A stretch of DNA of 64,000 nt from Diploscapter coronatus (lineage: Eukaryota > Nematoda > Chromadorea > Rhabditida > Rhabditidae). The notes beneath the pieces are model-generated. The model was given only the letters and a program-made list of their open reading frames with translations, was not told the DNA's origin and made no database searches. Where the stretch lies: NCBI GenBank assembly GCA_964036155.1, contig OZ038423.1, positions 46,639,249 to 46,703,248 on the forward strand, given 5' to 3'. The position numbers and the translations under genes are program-made. Shown piece by piece: positions 11,482-21,383 of this stretch (position 1 is its first letter; the number at the start of each line of letters is the position of its first letter).

Positions 11482-14400
11482 ATGTCGCACCCGCCTCTAG
11501 TACGCTCCTCTACCCTCGAGCGCAAGTCCAGTCTGGATAAAGATACAGGTGAATTATCGAGATATGAGGGTTTTGAGGAGATTTAAAGATAACGACTTAG
11601 TCCTCGAGGCATTTATTTGCATAAGTCCAGTCATTCGCATTATCTTTCCGATTGTTGCAAGTGGCTGAATTATCGATTTTTCGCGATTATTCTATTGAAA
11701 TGCCTCCAGGTAAAAGTCGTTATATATAAATTCCACCCATCTTTTAAAAAAAATACTTTTAAATTTGTGAATTTTACAAATGGCTGTAGGTTACTGTCAA
11801 AAGGATATGTTTTCAAGATAATTCAGCCGGAATTTAAGTTCTACCCTTCAACATGTGATGAGAGTTATCTTTGTATCTTTAGGAAGCCGGGCCGAACAGC
11901 TGCCTATCCTCACAAAAGCCTCGCCATTCGGACAAATGCTAGAAAACGTAAACAAGTCGCCTCATGAAGTCCGGGGATAAAAACTTCGACTTTAACTTCA
12001 AACACTTCATAATTCTAGCTTGAAATTAAGAAAAAATTCATTTCGAAAACTTAAACATAGCTAAACTTTTAATGAAGATCAGCTTCTTCTTTTGGGTTTC
12101 AATATCTCCGCACTTAAAATTATTATAGATGTATGAAAATTAGCATATTTCAGGTGAAATCCCTTGCCTTATCGCTGAATTTATGGGATGATGAGATGCA
12201 AAGGGACTTGCCGAAAAAATGGACCAAACACGGTCAGAGCATGATCGTATTTCCACAGGTAGTTACTAGAAATATGATCGTAAATATCTAATAAAAAATA
12301 CTTTACTTGTTATAAACGCAACATTTAATTTTTCATACTACTTTTACAAATTGCTATTCTCAGAACTCATTCACTCATAATAATTGGCGTTACATTGGTA
12401 GAGGACTGTGGAAGGTGGTCGCTGAAAGTCTGAAAATCGAAAAATTGGGCAGGGAAAGGGTAAATTTTAAAAATTCCTTTAATCTAAATGTTTAAGTTCA
12501 AATTTGTATTACATTGAATTATACATTCCTTAATTTCAGGTCATTGACGATGATTCATTTCGCACAGCACACGTGGATTTATTATATGGCGACAACGCGT
12601 GGATCGAGTATGTTGATGAAAGGGGCATACGGTATTTTAATATTTTTAACTATTGATAAAATTAGTGTCTTCATAAGTTAAATATCTTGTCTATTTAGAA
12701 ACTCGTGAAACATTTTTGTAGACTTTGGCTACAATACTTTTACTAATGACCTTATCACTTTCACATTACCTAATACTTCTTGTATGTATCAGCCGTCATT
12801 GTTGTATTTAATTTTCATTAAAATGATCTAGATTCCAATACGAAGCGTCGAAAAGAGTCTATAATAATCAGAAGAGTGCTGAGATGAAGCGAATTTCGGA
12901 ATGGGACTGTCACGGGGAAACTATCGTTGACATGTATGGAGGTAAAATTGAAATGTTCTATTGTGTAAAGTTAAATTAAAACTAAAATTATCTGAATGAT
13001 AGGTAATCTTAGAGTTTATGGAGAGAAAATCTCAATTAAATACTCTACTTACTATATCTATTTTAAATTACTCGATTTTAGTATATATTTTTAATTGATG
13101 AATAATCTTCAAGTCAAAAGAAGCCACTCAATTATATAATATTATTGTAGCCATAGCCATTCTTTAATTATATGATTATTGTAATCCAAAATACTTTAAA
13201 TTCATTATTAAGGCCTTGGAAACTTCGCGTTCACCTTTCTAATAGCTTGCCATGCAAAGAAAGTCGTTGCAATCGATTGGGACGAGGACATGATCGAAGC
13301 GTTGTTGAGGACGGCCGAAATAAACGGAGTCTCAGATCAGCTATTACCGATTCAGGGCGATACTCGGAGGGTAAGTTAGTAAATTAGAATTTTAAAGCAT
13401 AAAAACAAACTATGAATATTAAATTATAATGAAGTTAATAGAATTATTAACAAGTTTCGCGAATTTATTATTAAAGAAATTTTTGATAAACACAACGGTG
13501 ATCATCCTTAAAATGACGTAAATTTTTATTAAATTATACTTAAGTCATAGATTTTCTTTAGATGACCCCCACTGGCATAGCGGATCGAGTATATCTGGGC
13601 TTAATTCCCTCCTGCCGAGCCCACTGGCTAACCGCCTGTAAAGCCCTTAAGCCAGAGGCTGGGATGATTCATATCAGTGAGCTGCTTAAAATTGGCGAAC
13701 GACGAAAGTCAATACCAATAATACCTCCACAAATTACTGCAATCAAGAAACCCATCATTTCAAAGCTACCGTCTGTGGATGAAGAGGGGTCTTCTAAAGA
13801 GAACAAACCGGTCATACAAGGTAGGGGATCTTTATTTGCCAATTACTAAATAACTAAATAATCATCTGGAGGAGCATTTCGTTAAAAATTAAGGAGATAG
13901 ATAGAGCAAAGAAGATAGTTTTGAAAAATCGACTCATCAATCCATCAAATAGTATTGTGCCCGCCACTGGCATTCGGCGCTGAAATGGGCGCGCTCCAAT
14001 ACCAACACTCTTGCTCCAACCGAAAATAAGAGTGCTGCCTCCTTTTCTTCCTCCCTCTTTAATGAGCGAGAAAAGAAGTCACACTCTCATTTTCGGTTGA
14101 GGCAAGCGGTTTTGAGTTGGAACGCGCATATTTCAGCGCTAGATACTAGCGGTGGGCAAGATGGCTGCCCTTTTCTATCTATTTTCTTTTATCATTTATT
14201 ATTTTAGAAGTCCCCAAGCCGAAGCCTAAATTGAAGGATATTGGAAAATCGAAAACCGAGGCTGGAAATGCAACTTCCGAAAAGAAGCCGGTCAAGAAGG
14301 TCGTGAAAAAGAAGGAACCGAAGAAAGACACTGCCAACCAAAATCAGGAGAAGAAATCGGAAACCGAAGCTGAAAATTCCGAAAAGAAACCTGAAGAAGA

Positions 14401-15108
14401 GGAATATTACATTGATGAGAACGGTGAAAAACGGGTGAAACGAAAATTCTCAAGATCCGCCTCGATAGTCGAAGAAATGGAGAGCAGAGTGCTGCCTGCT
14501 CCTAAAGTATATATTTTTATTTTTATAATATAATGTTCATTTTAAGTATGTATTGGATAATGTTTGACTAATATATTACTTAAATAGTTATTTCTATGGT
14601 TCTTTTTAGATCTGGAAAGAATTTGAATCGACCTGGAATAAATTGGATGAACCTTACAAGGATTTCGCTTTGGATTGTGCAAATAGGTATGCATTAAAAG
14701 CTGATCTTCATTTAAGTATCATTTTAAAACTTACTTTTAGCTGCTGCCGATTCCTTAACAATATCAATTTGTCCGATGTTATGTACTGTGTCACAATTTG
14801 CGGTTTTGCCAGGTAATTTAAAGTTGTATTTAGTTTCATAAAATTTCCTAATTATCTAACTTTATATGTGCACTTCTATTTAATTTATAAAATTTTCCTG
14901 TATTTAGTACGACTTCGAAATTAATGAGACGCCAGTTTCATAAAATTTAAAAAATTGAATTTATCTGTTTAAATTTAGACACGGATCTCCATCTTTGTCG
15001 CAGAAAAACTCGGAACACATCGTAGTCGATCTGCTGTGTACGACCGAAAATGCTCCGATAGAAACTTTAGCAGGCAGATTCATGAACACTCATTTGAACA
15101 AGTCATAA
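11482..15108 (+). CDS. TYW2: tRNA wybutosine-synthesizing protein 2 (TYW2/TRMT12)
   Basis: SAM-dependent 3-amino-3-carboxypropyl transferase of wybutosine synthesis, which modifies the base next to the anticodon of tRNA-Phe. The proposed start at 11482 (MSHPPLVRSSTLERK) joins an 11882-11944 exon and then the conserved body from about 12155. Matching segments are DLPKKWTKHGQSM, YGDNAWIEYVDERGIRF, the SAM-binding motif ETIVDMYGGIGYFAFTF, then AIDWDEDMIEALLRTAEING, and the TYW2-type ADRVYLGLIPSCRAHWLTAC (near 13580). The C-terminal WKEFESTWNKLD segment and final EHIVVDLLC match the TYW2 tail. Between them is an extra lysine/glutamate-rich, probably disordered stretch of about 130 residues (near 13690-14510). 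NLGLIPS-type spacing favours TYW2 over the related TRM5. Stop TAA is at 15106-15108. A fold-back element sits in one intron. Confidence 0.9.
13958..14158. mobile_element. MITE-like inverted-repeat element in a TYW2 intron
   Basis: Two arms of about 75 bases pair in inverted orientation: 13958-14034 and 14081-14158. Shared blocks include GCGCTGAAAT, a GCGCG(C/T)TCCAA block and CAACCGAAAAT(A/G)AGAGTG, and the ends read TGCCCGCC and TGCCCACC. There is no coding capacity. This suits a non-autonomous DNA transposon derivative. No clear target-site duplication was identified. Confidence 0.7.
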
Positions 15109-15724
15109 GCCTAAATATAGCGATTTATTAGTAAATGCTGTATAAATTTAATACATGGGATCAAATTTTAAACTCACCATCATGAACTTCACTAATTTGA
15201 ACAATTCATAGGATAGGAGCAGCATTTTTATGTAAATAAATTCAGTACTTTAAATTATGACCTCTCGTCCTAAAACGCTAATAATTATGAAGATCTAGCT
15301 CATTTTCAGAAATATAAGCCTCAATCTAAATATGACTCACAAATGACGTTATTCTTTTTAATGTTACCAATAGATCTACTTATTTATTGCCGAACAAAAT
15401 TTGTATATTATTAAATGCTTGTAAATATGTGAAACGGTGCTCAACAATATTAAATGTAAAAATAAAATCTTCCCCGATCGAGATGATTTTCGTAAAAATC
15501 GGCCGATCAACGATTAATCCATTGCGCCATGACTAATTGATGCTGATTCGAGATCTTTAAAGAAACGGTCTCGGGAACGAATATTGAACCGATCACTTGA
15601 AATTTTACTGCTAAATCTGCAAAGTACCAAAAAATTCTCAATTTCGGGGCGGGTTTGAAAAAAAAAAGAGATTTGATACTTTGGACTCAAAATTCCATGT
15701 ACAAAAGGGGGAAAATTTCAGCAA
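15109..15724. other. TYW2 3' flank
   Basis: No gene is seen. An AATAAA-type signal is present near 15462. The segment lies between the TYW2 stop and the start of detectable similarity to the downstream duplicate (about 15725). Confidence 0.5.
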
Positions 15725-15959
15725 CGAAGATCCGATTTTGCTGACAATGAGATTGTTTGCAGTTTTCAATTTTTTCTAAAAATTCAACGCCATATTTCAA
15801 TGTTTTGACCCTTCCAAACAATGGCATTTAGTGATGAGTCCTCGTATTTAGTCAACTATTTTGGCAAACTCGCTTCAACTGTTTTCGTCTGACTCAGCAG
15901 CTTTTCTCTTATATCCACACCCACTTTGAATCAAAAATAGCTTGAAATTCCGGGAATCA

Positions 15960-15967
15960 TATAAAAG
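15960..15967 (+). promoter_or_regulatory. TATA-box candidate, ShKT gene copy A
   Basis: TATAAAAG lies about 59 bases before the ATG at 16019. The same motif at the same spacing is preserved in the duplicate gene. The core promoter was therefore copied along with the gene, so both genes may share expression timing. Function is inferred from motif and position only. Confidence 0.5.
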
Positions 15968-16018
15968 AGCATTCCAATTTATCGAATGTGATTCAGTTCA
16001 GGTTCAGAATCGCATATT

Positions 16019-16817
16019 ATGATGTATCTCCTATTTATTCTTTCTCTGGCTACTGTAGCCTACTCTCAAACTTGCTCTGATGGGGGTCAGGGTCCTTGCG
16101 TTGGAGGCAGTTGTTCGCCAGGGTTCACCTGTATTCAAGACGGATCTCCAGATGGTCTATGCTGTAGTGATGCTAATGTGAGAATTATAAACCCAATTTT
16201 CTTATAAAACATCGTCAGTTGTATTATAAAAAAAACTATCAAAAAATTCTTTCGATTTAGACGAATCTTAAAAAGATGTTACTATAACGATTATTGTAGG
16301 TCGTAACGACGACGATACCCCCCGTGACAACGACGACATTAGCAACAACAACGATTCCAGGCCAGACAACAACAACTACGGTAGCAGGACAGACCACGAC
16401 TACAATTCCGGGTCAAACCACGACTACAGTTCCGGGTCAAACCACCACTACAGGTATTAGATTTACAAATTCTTTATTTTATTTTATTTTTGTTTAAATA
16501 ATACCCTAAATTTACCTATTATAGCTTGTTAATAATATAAAAATTTATGAATAATTTAACCACGATTTTATGATTAAGGAAGTGGTACCTGCGTGGATAA
16601 AGTTAACCCTAACACAGGAGTGTCTGATTGTCCTTCGAGAGTAAACTAATTTAATCTTGAAAATCGATAAATTCCTAAATTCAGGCCAACCTTTGCAATG
16701 ATTCGCAATACTATTCCCTGATGACGGATCAGGTATATCTTGAATTTTTAATATTTTGAAAAATTTAAATAATTTTCGTGTCCGAAAACCTGTAACAGAT
16801 GCCCGGCGGGAAAATAA
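16019..16817 (+). CDS. Secreted Thr-rich protein with one ShKT domain (copy A)
   Basis: Exon 1 (16019-16177) encodes a signal peptide (MMYLLFILSLATVAYS) and a short cysteine-rich module with CSPGFTC and GLCCSD. Exon 2 (16300-16453) is a mucin-like threonine tract with IPGQTTTT-type repeats, likely O-glycosylated. Exons 3-4 (16579-16640, 16685-16732) encode the first part of a ShKT domain (CVDKVNPNTGVSDCPSR, then LCNDSQYYSLMTDQ). The expected ending CPKTCNRC is encoded at 16779-16817 with stop TAA, but that exon is preceded by CG rather than AG. If this site is not used, the frame continues past 16732 to an early stop and the domain lacks its last three cysteines. Paralog of 19399-21054. ShKT domains occur in many nematode surface and secreted proteins. 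Role unknown, possibly mucin-like or immune-related. Confidence 0.75.
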
Positions 16818-17130
16818 CTAGTCTGAAGCTATAGCATTCTCGTCATTCAATGATGCAACGTCATATTACTCAATAATAATAATCTATTTTCGTGAATATA
16901 AAGATTTTTCTTCGCAAATATATAATATTTTTGAAACATACAAATTTATCGATGCATGAAGGTCAATTTTTGAGTCGGAAATAAACATTCCACTATGTAT
17001 GAGCATGTTCACTAGAGATTATCTCTTTTGCGTTTCTTTTCACTCTCTTCATATCCCCTGATCTCTAGCATATCTCTATTTGTATCTCTTGTTCGAGCAA
17101 ATTTGTCGTGGGAGTTTTGGAGTGAATTTA

Positions 17131-18764
17131 CCGACTCCGATTCACTACCATCAACGTCGGCACTCTAACAGGACGCGTAAGCGAACTAACAAAGATGCTT
17201 CGCCGACGCAGAATCGAGGTCGCGTGTGTCCAAGAAACACACTGGAAAGGAGAAAAGGCCTACCCGCTGGGCGACGGCTACAAACTATACTACTACGGCA
17301 CATCCAATAAAAGAAACGGCGTAGCCGTCGCTCTGGCAGGCCACCTCGCCAACAGAGTGATCGAGGTCAAACGCGTATCAGATCGGATAATGGCAATTCG
17401 GGTCGACACTGACTGCGGTATCCTGCAAGTAGTGAGTGTCTATGCACCACAGACCAACTGCCTGGAAGACGAGAAAGATGAGTTCCTCGAGAAATTGGGA
17501 GATCTCGTCCGATCAGCTCCTCCGGAAGACAAGATCATCGTTGGAGGCGACTTCAACGCTCACATTGGTCGGGATCGCATAGGACACAAACGAACGATGG
17601 GACGCCATGGCTTCGGAAGTCGAAATGAAGACGGAGAAAAGCTGCTGGAATTCGCGGGCTCACTGGATCTCGCGGTACTGAACACGTTCTTCCGGAAACG
17701 GGAGTCGCAGACAGTCACCTACGAGTCTGGAAGGCACAAATCCCAGACCGACTTCGTCCTGGTCCACCAAAGCTCCCTCAAATACGTGATGGACTGCAAA
17801 GTACTCCCCAGCGAGATAGTAGCTCCCCAGCACAGACCTGTGGTCACAGACTTCAGATTCACAAAGAAGGCAAAAGCAAAAGATACGAACAACGGGTGAC
17901 GCTAGAATCAAATGGTGGAAGACACGGGAGCAGTCTTCAGAGCAAACCTGCAAAGACATCGTCAAGGCAATCCCTGAAATCGACCCAACGGTCTCAGCTG
18001 CTGACAACTGGCAACAGTGTGCAGATGCAGTTCGGAAAGTGGCAAGTGAAAGGTTCGGGATGACGAAACCAGGCACAAGTCGCATCAAGAAAGAGACTTG
18101 GTGGTGGACAAACGAAGTCGAAGCAGCTATCAAGAGCAAGAAAGAAGCCTTCAAACAGTGGAGACAGACTCGCACCCAGCAGGACAAAGACGTCTACAAC
18201 CTGCGGAAGAAAGAGGCCAAGATACAAGTCGCGAAAGCCAAACAAGAACACTTCGAAGACCTCTACCGCAGACTGGAAACAAGAGAGGGTGAAAGCGAGA
18301 TCTACCGAATTGCAAAGGCCAGACACGCGAAGACAAGGGACATCGGCAACGTGAGAATAGTGAGGGCAGCAGATGGAAGGGTGTTGTACGAGGACAAAGA
18401 TATCATGGACAGATGGAGGGAGAACTACAAAGAGATATACACAACTGAATTCCCCCGCCCACAGATTCCTCGAGGAACACCCAATGTCAGACCTGTGCCT
18501 GTGATCACTGAAATGGAAGTCAGGATGGCCGTGAGCAAGATGAAGATCGGCAAGTGCACTGGCCCAGATTATATCGTGCTCGCACGAAATACCAGAGATG
18601 AACTCAAGAAAGACCTGAAGAAATTGAAAGAAAGACTTGAACAGCACGGGCTGAGAACGAATACCAGCAAGACCGAGTACCTCGAACTTGACGGTCAAAT
18701 CATTTTCCAAAAGGTTTCCAACGGATTCGAATTCTCCATAGTCGATTTAGTTCGTCTACATTGA
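17131..18764 (+). pseudogene. Broken LINE endonuclease/reverse-transcriptase reading frame
   Basis: The first part (to 17899) is an apurinic-type endonuclease domain in good condition: VACVQETHW, IIVGGDFNAHIGR, SQTDFVLV and PQHRPVVTDF supply the usual catalytic residues. The frame then shifts near 17895, with coding continuing in another frame (RIKWWKTREQ...). Near 18570 KCTGPD, from the start of the reverse-transcriptase domain, is fused directly to YIVLARNTRDELKKDLK, which normally follows the catalytic YADD box. The RT palm and active site are therefore deleted. The frame decays after YLELDGQ and ends at 18764. This is a dead copy, 5'-truncated and probably 3'-truncated. The style resembles RTE/CR1-like LINEs. 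Confidence 0.85.
17134..18760 (+). mobile_element. Truncated non-LTR retrotransposon remnant
   Basis: The element is recognised by its endonuclease and reverse-transcriptase coding remnants and a GC content higher than the surrounding DNA. Its 5' edge coincides with the point where segmental copy A stops matching copy B (17133 against 21383). The 3' edge is uncertain, since no poly-A or simple repeat tail was seen. Sequence from 18760 to about 19100 is unassigned. Recent activity is unlikely given the frameshift and internal deletion. Confidence 0.8.
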
Positions 18765-19339
18765 TAGTTTGTGAAATTAGGTCGCCACAAGCAGCCACAT
18801 CGACCTTCAAAGCTTGACGTAAAAATGTTAGTGCTAAATGCAGTATGCGTAAAATACGGAGTGAGAAAAGGGGAAATCGATCGATAATGATAATAATCTA
18901 TTTTACTATCACTCAGATACCATTTTGAGGAGGCTTCACGCCTAACTAAGTTAATTGGTGTAAACGCAGGGCAGTTCCCGTCAGAAAAATTTGGGAAGGC
19001 CGCTGCAGGAACGAATTTCCGCACAAAAACGATCATAACTTGATAGGATGGACCGTTTCTGAGAATCTTAATTTCACATCCGATCGAAATTGCACCAGTA
19101 TTAAAATAGGTTAAATCCAAATTTGCTGAAATTGCTTGCAGTTTTCATTTTTTTTCTAGAAATCAAGGTCGTATTTCAATTTTCTGACCCTTCCAAACAA
19201 TGGCATTTAGTGATGAGTCCTCGTATTTAATCAACTGTTTTGGCAAATTCGCTTCAAACGTTTTTGTCTGACCCGGCAGCTTTTCTTCTTTTATATTCAT
19301 CCACTTTGAATCAAAAATAGCTTGAAATTCCGGGAATCA

Positions 19340-19347
19340 TATAAAAG
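19340..19347 (+). promoter_or_regulatory. TATA-box candidate, ShKT gene copy B
   Basis: TATAAAAG is placed 59 bases before the ATG at 19399, identical in spacing and flanks to the motif upstream of copy A. Confidence 0.5.
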
Positions 19348-19398
19348 AGCATTCCAATTTATCGAATGTGATTCAGTTCAGGTTCAGAATCGCATATT

Positions 19399-21054
19399 AT
19401 GATATATCTCCTATTTATTCTTTCTCTGGCTACTGTAGCCTACTCTCAAACTTGCTCCGATGGGGGTCAGGGTCCTTGCCTTATGGGCAGCTGCCCGGGA
19501 GGGTTCACGTGTCTTCAGGACGGATCTCCAGATGGCCTATGCTGCAATAATGTTAATGTGAGAATTTAAACCCAATTTTCTTATAAAATATCGTCAGTTG
19601 TATTATAAAAAAAAACTCAAAAATTTCTTTCGACTTAGACGAATCTTAAAAAGATGTTACTATAACGATTATTGTAGGTCGTAACGACGACGATACCCCC
19701 CGTGACAACGACGACAATAGCAACAACAACGATTCCAGGCCAGACAACGACAACTACGATAGCAGGACAGACCACGACTACAATTCCGGGTCAAACCACC
19801 ACTACAGTTCCGGGTCAAACCACCACTACAGGTATTAGATTTACTAATTCTTGATTTTATTTTTGTTTAAATCATACCCAAAATTTGCCTATTATAGATT
19901 GTTAATAATATAAAAATTTATGAATAATTTAACCACAATTTTATGATTAAGGAAGTGGTACTTGCGTGGATAAACTCAATCCCAATACGGGTGTTAGCGG
20001 TAAACTACATTCTTCTCAAACTTGAAAGTTTTATAAATTTAAGACTGTCCCCGAATGACGTCCTATTGTAGTGACACGCTTTATTATGAGTAGGGAAAAT
20101 TTTTGCTTATCCTAATATAATCCCCATAAATTTTAGCCTGATGACCGATCAGTGCCCTAAGACATGCGGTATTATTTAATATATTTATGATAGGTGAGAT
20201 ATTCTAAATGCAATAATTTAAGGGCGATGTGGTGCTTCTGCTACAACCACCGCTAGCAGTACCTGCGTGGACAAACTCAATCCCAATACGGGTGTTAGCG
20301 GTAAACTACATTCTTCTCAAACTTGAAAGTTTTATAAATTTAAGACTGTCCCCGAATGACGTCCTATTGTAGTAACACGCTTTATTATGAGTAGGGAAAA
20401 TTTTTTACTTATCAATATTTCCCATAAATTTTAGCTTGATGACCGATCAATGCCCTAAGACCTGTGGTAAGATTGAAATAAATAGGTTAAAAGGGATTCC
20501 ATATGTCCTCTATTCAGGAAGATGCGGTGCATCCGGGACCACTACAGCCGGGTCTACCTGCGTGGATAAAGTTAACCCTAACACAGGAGTGTCTGATTGT
20601 CCTTCGAGAGTAAACTAATTTAATCCTAAAATCGACAAATTCTTAAATTCAGGCCAACCTTTGCAATGATTCGCAATACTATGCCCTGATGACGGATCAG
20701 TGCCCTAAGACCTGTGGTAAGATTGAAATAAATAGGTTAAAAGGGATTCCATATGTCCTCTATTCAGGAAGATGCGGTGCATCCGGAACCACTACAGCCG
20801 GATCCCAGACCACTGCTGGATCTACCTGCGTGGATAAAGTTAATCCTAACACAGGAGTGTCTGATTGTCCTTCGAGGGTAAATTAATTTAATCTTGAAAA
20901 TCGACAAATTCTTAAATTCAGGCCAACCTTTGCAATGATTCGCAATACTATGCCCTGATGACGGATCAGGTATATCTTGAATTTTTAATATTTTAAAAAA
21001 TTTTAATAATTTTCGTGTCCGAAAACCTGTAGCCGATGCCCGGCGGGAAAATAA
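19399..21054 (+). CDS. Secreted Thr-rich protein with four ShKT domains (copy B)
   Basis: Paralog of the gene at 16019. Exon 1 (19399-19557) has a signal peptide (MIYLLFILSLATVAYS) and the same small Cys-rich module. Exon 2 (19678-19831) is the Thr-rich tract. Then come ShKT-coding exons: 19952-19999, 20044-20089, 20137-20168, 20223-20300, 20345-20390, 20435-20466, 20518-20609, 20653-20716, 20768-20877 and 20922-20969, with a terminal exon 21016-21054. They spell four ShKT domains. The first two are of one type (TGVSDCPRMTSYC) and the last two of another (TGVSDCPSRANLC). Most end in CPKTCGRC, joined by short Thr/Gly/Ser linkers. Phases are consistent throughout. The last exon, CPKTCSRCPAGK then stop, again follows CG instead of AG. 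Some short frames here look like free-standing genes but are read-through of single exons. Confidence 0.8.
19952..20969 (+). repeat. Tandemly amplified ShKT exon units
   Basis: There are two families of direct repeats. Unit type 1 (about 19965-20135) recurs at about 20266-20434 with very few differences, introns included. Unit type 2 (about 20437-20680) recurs at about 20689-20950, again nearly identical except for an inserted short linker repeat (SQTTAG) and a few changes. Such close intronic identity indicates recent unequal exchange or gene conversion. Confidence 0.85.
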
Positions 21055-21383
21055 TTAGCCTGAAGCTGCAGTATTATCATCATCCAATGATGCAACGTCA
21101 TATTACTCAATAATAATAATCTATTTTCGTGAATATAAAGATTTTTCTTCGAAAATATATACTATTTTTAAATATATAATATTTTTGAAACATACAAATT
21201 TATCGATGCATGAAGGTCAATTTTTGAGTCGGAAATAAACATTCCACTATGTATGAGCATGTTCACTAGAGATTATCTCTTTTGCGTTTCTTTTCACTCT
21301 CTTCATATCCCCTGATCTCTAGCATATCTCTATTTGTATCTCTTGTTCGAGCAAATTTGTCGTGGGAGTTTTGGGGTGAATTT

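Larger units (their letters stand above)
15725..17133 (+). repeat. Segmental duplication, copy A
   Basis: This segment matches 19105-21383 over the upstream flank, the signal-peptide and Thr-rich exons, the last ShKT exons and about 300 bases of 3' flank. Both copies share, for example, the block around CCTTCCAAACAATGGCATTT and a near-identical 3' flank (16770-17130 against 21010-21380). Copy A lacks the amplified ShKT exons of copy B. It ends abruptly where the LINE-type reading frame begins. Confidence 0.85.
19105..21383 (+). repeat. Segmental duplication, copy B (expanded)
   Basis: Counterpart of 15725-17133 in the same orientation. The outer parts are highly similar. The extra length comes from amplified ShKT exons between about 19952 and 20930. 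The two copies together form a tandem duplication separated by the LINE remnant and about 340 bases of other sequence. Confidence 0.85.

Noticed and set aside
17660..18710. Minus-strand frames of 175 and 238 codons
   Set aside because: They are shadows opposite the LINE coding sequence, Cys/Leu/Val-rich with no motif.
20436..20886. Two short frames that look like independent small genes
   Set aside because: Each starts at an internal Met (LMTDQ) and reads through an intron (GTAAGATTG...TTCAG) between two ShKT exons.
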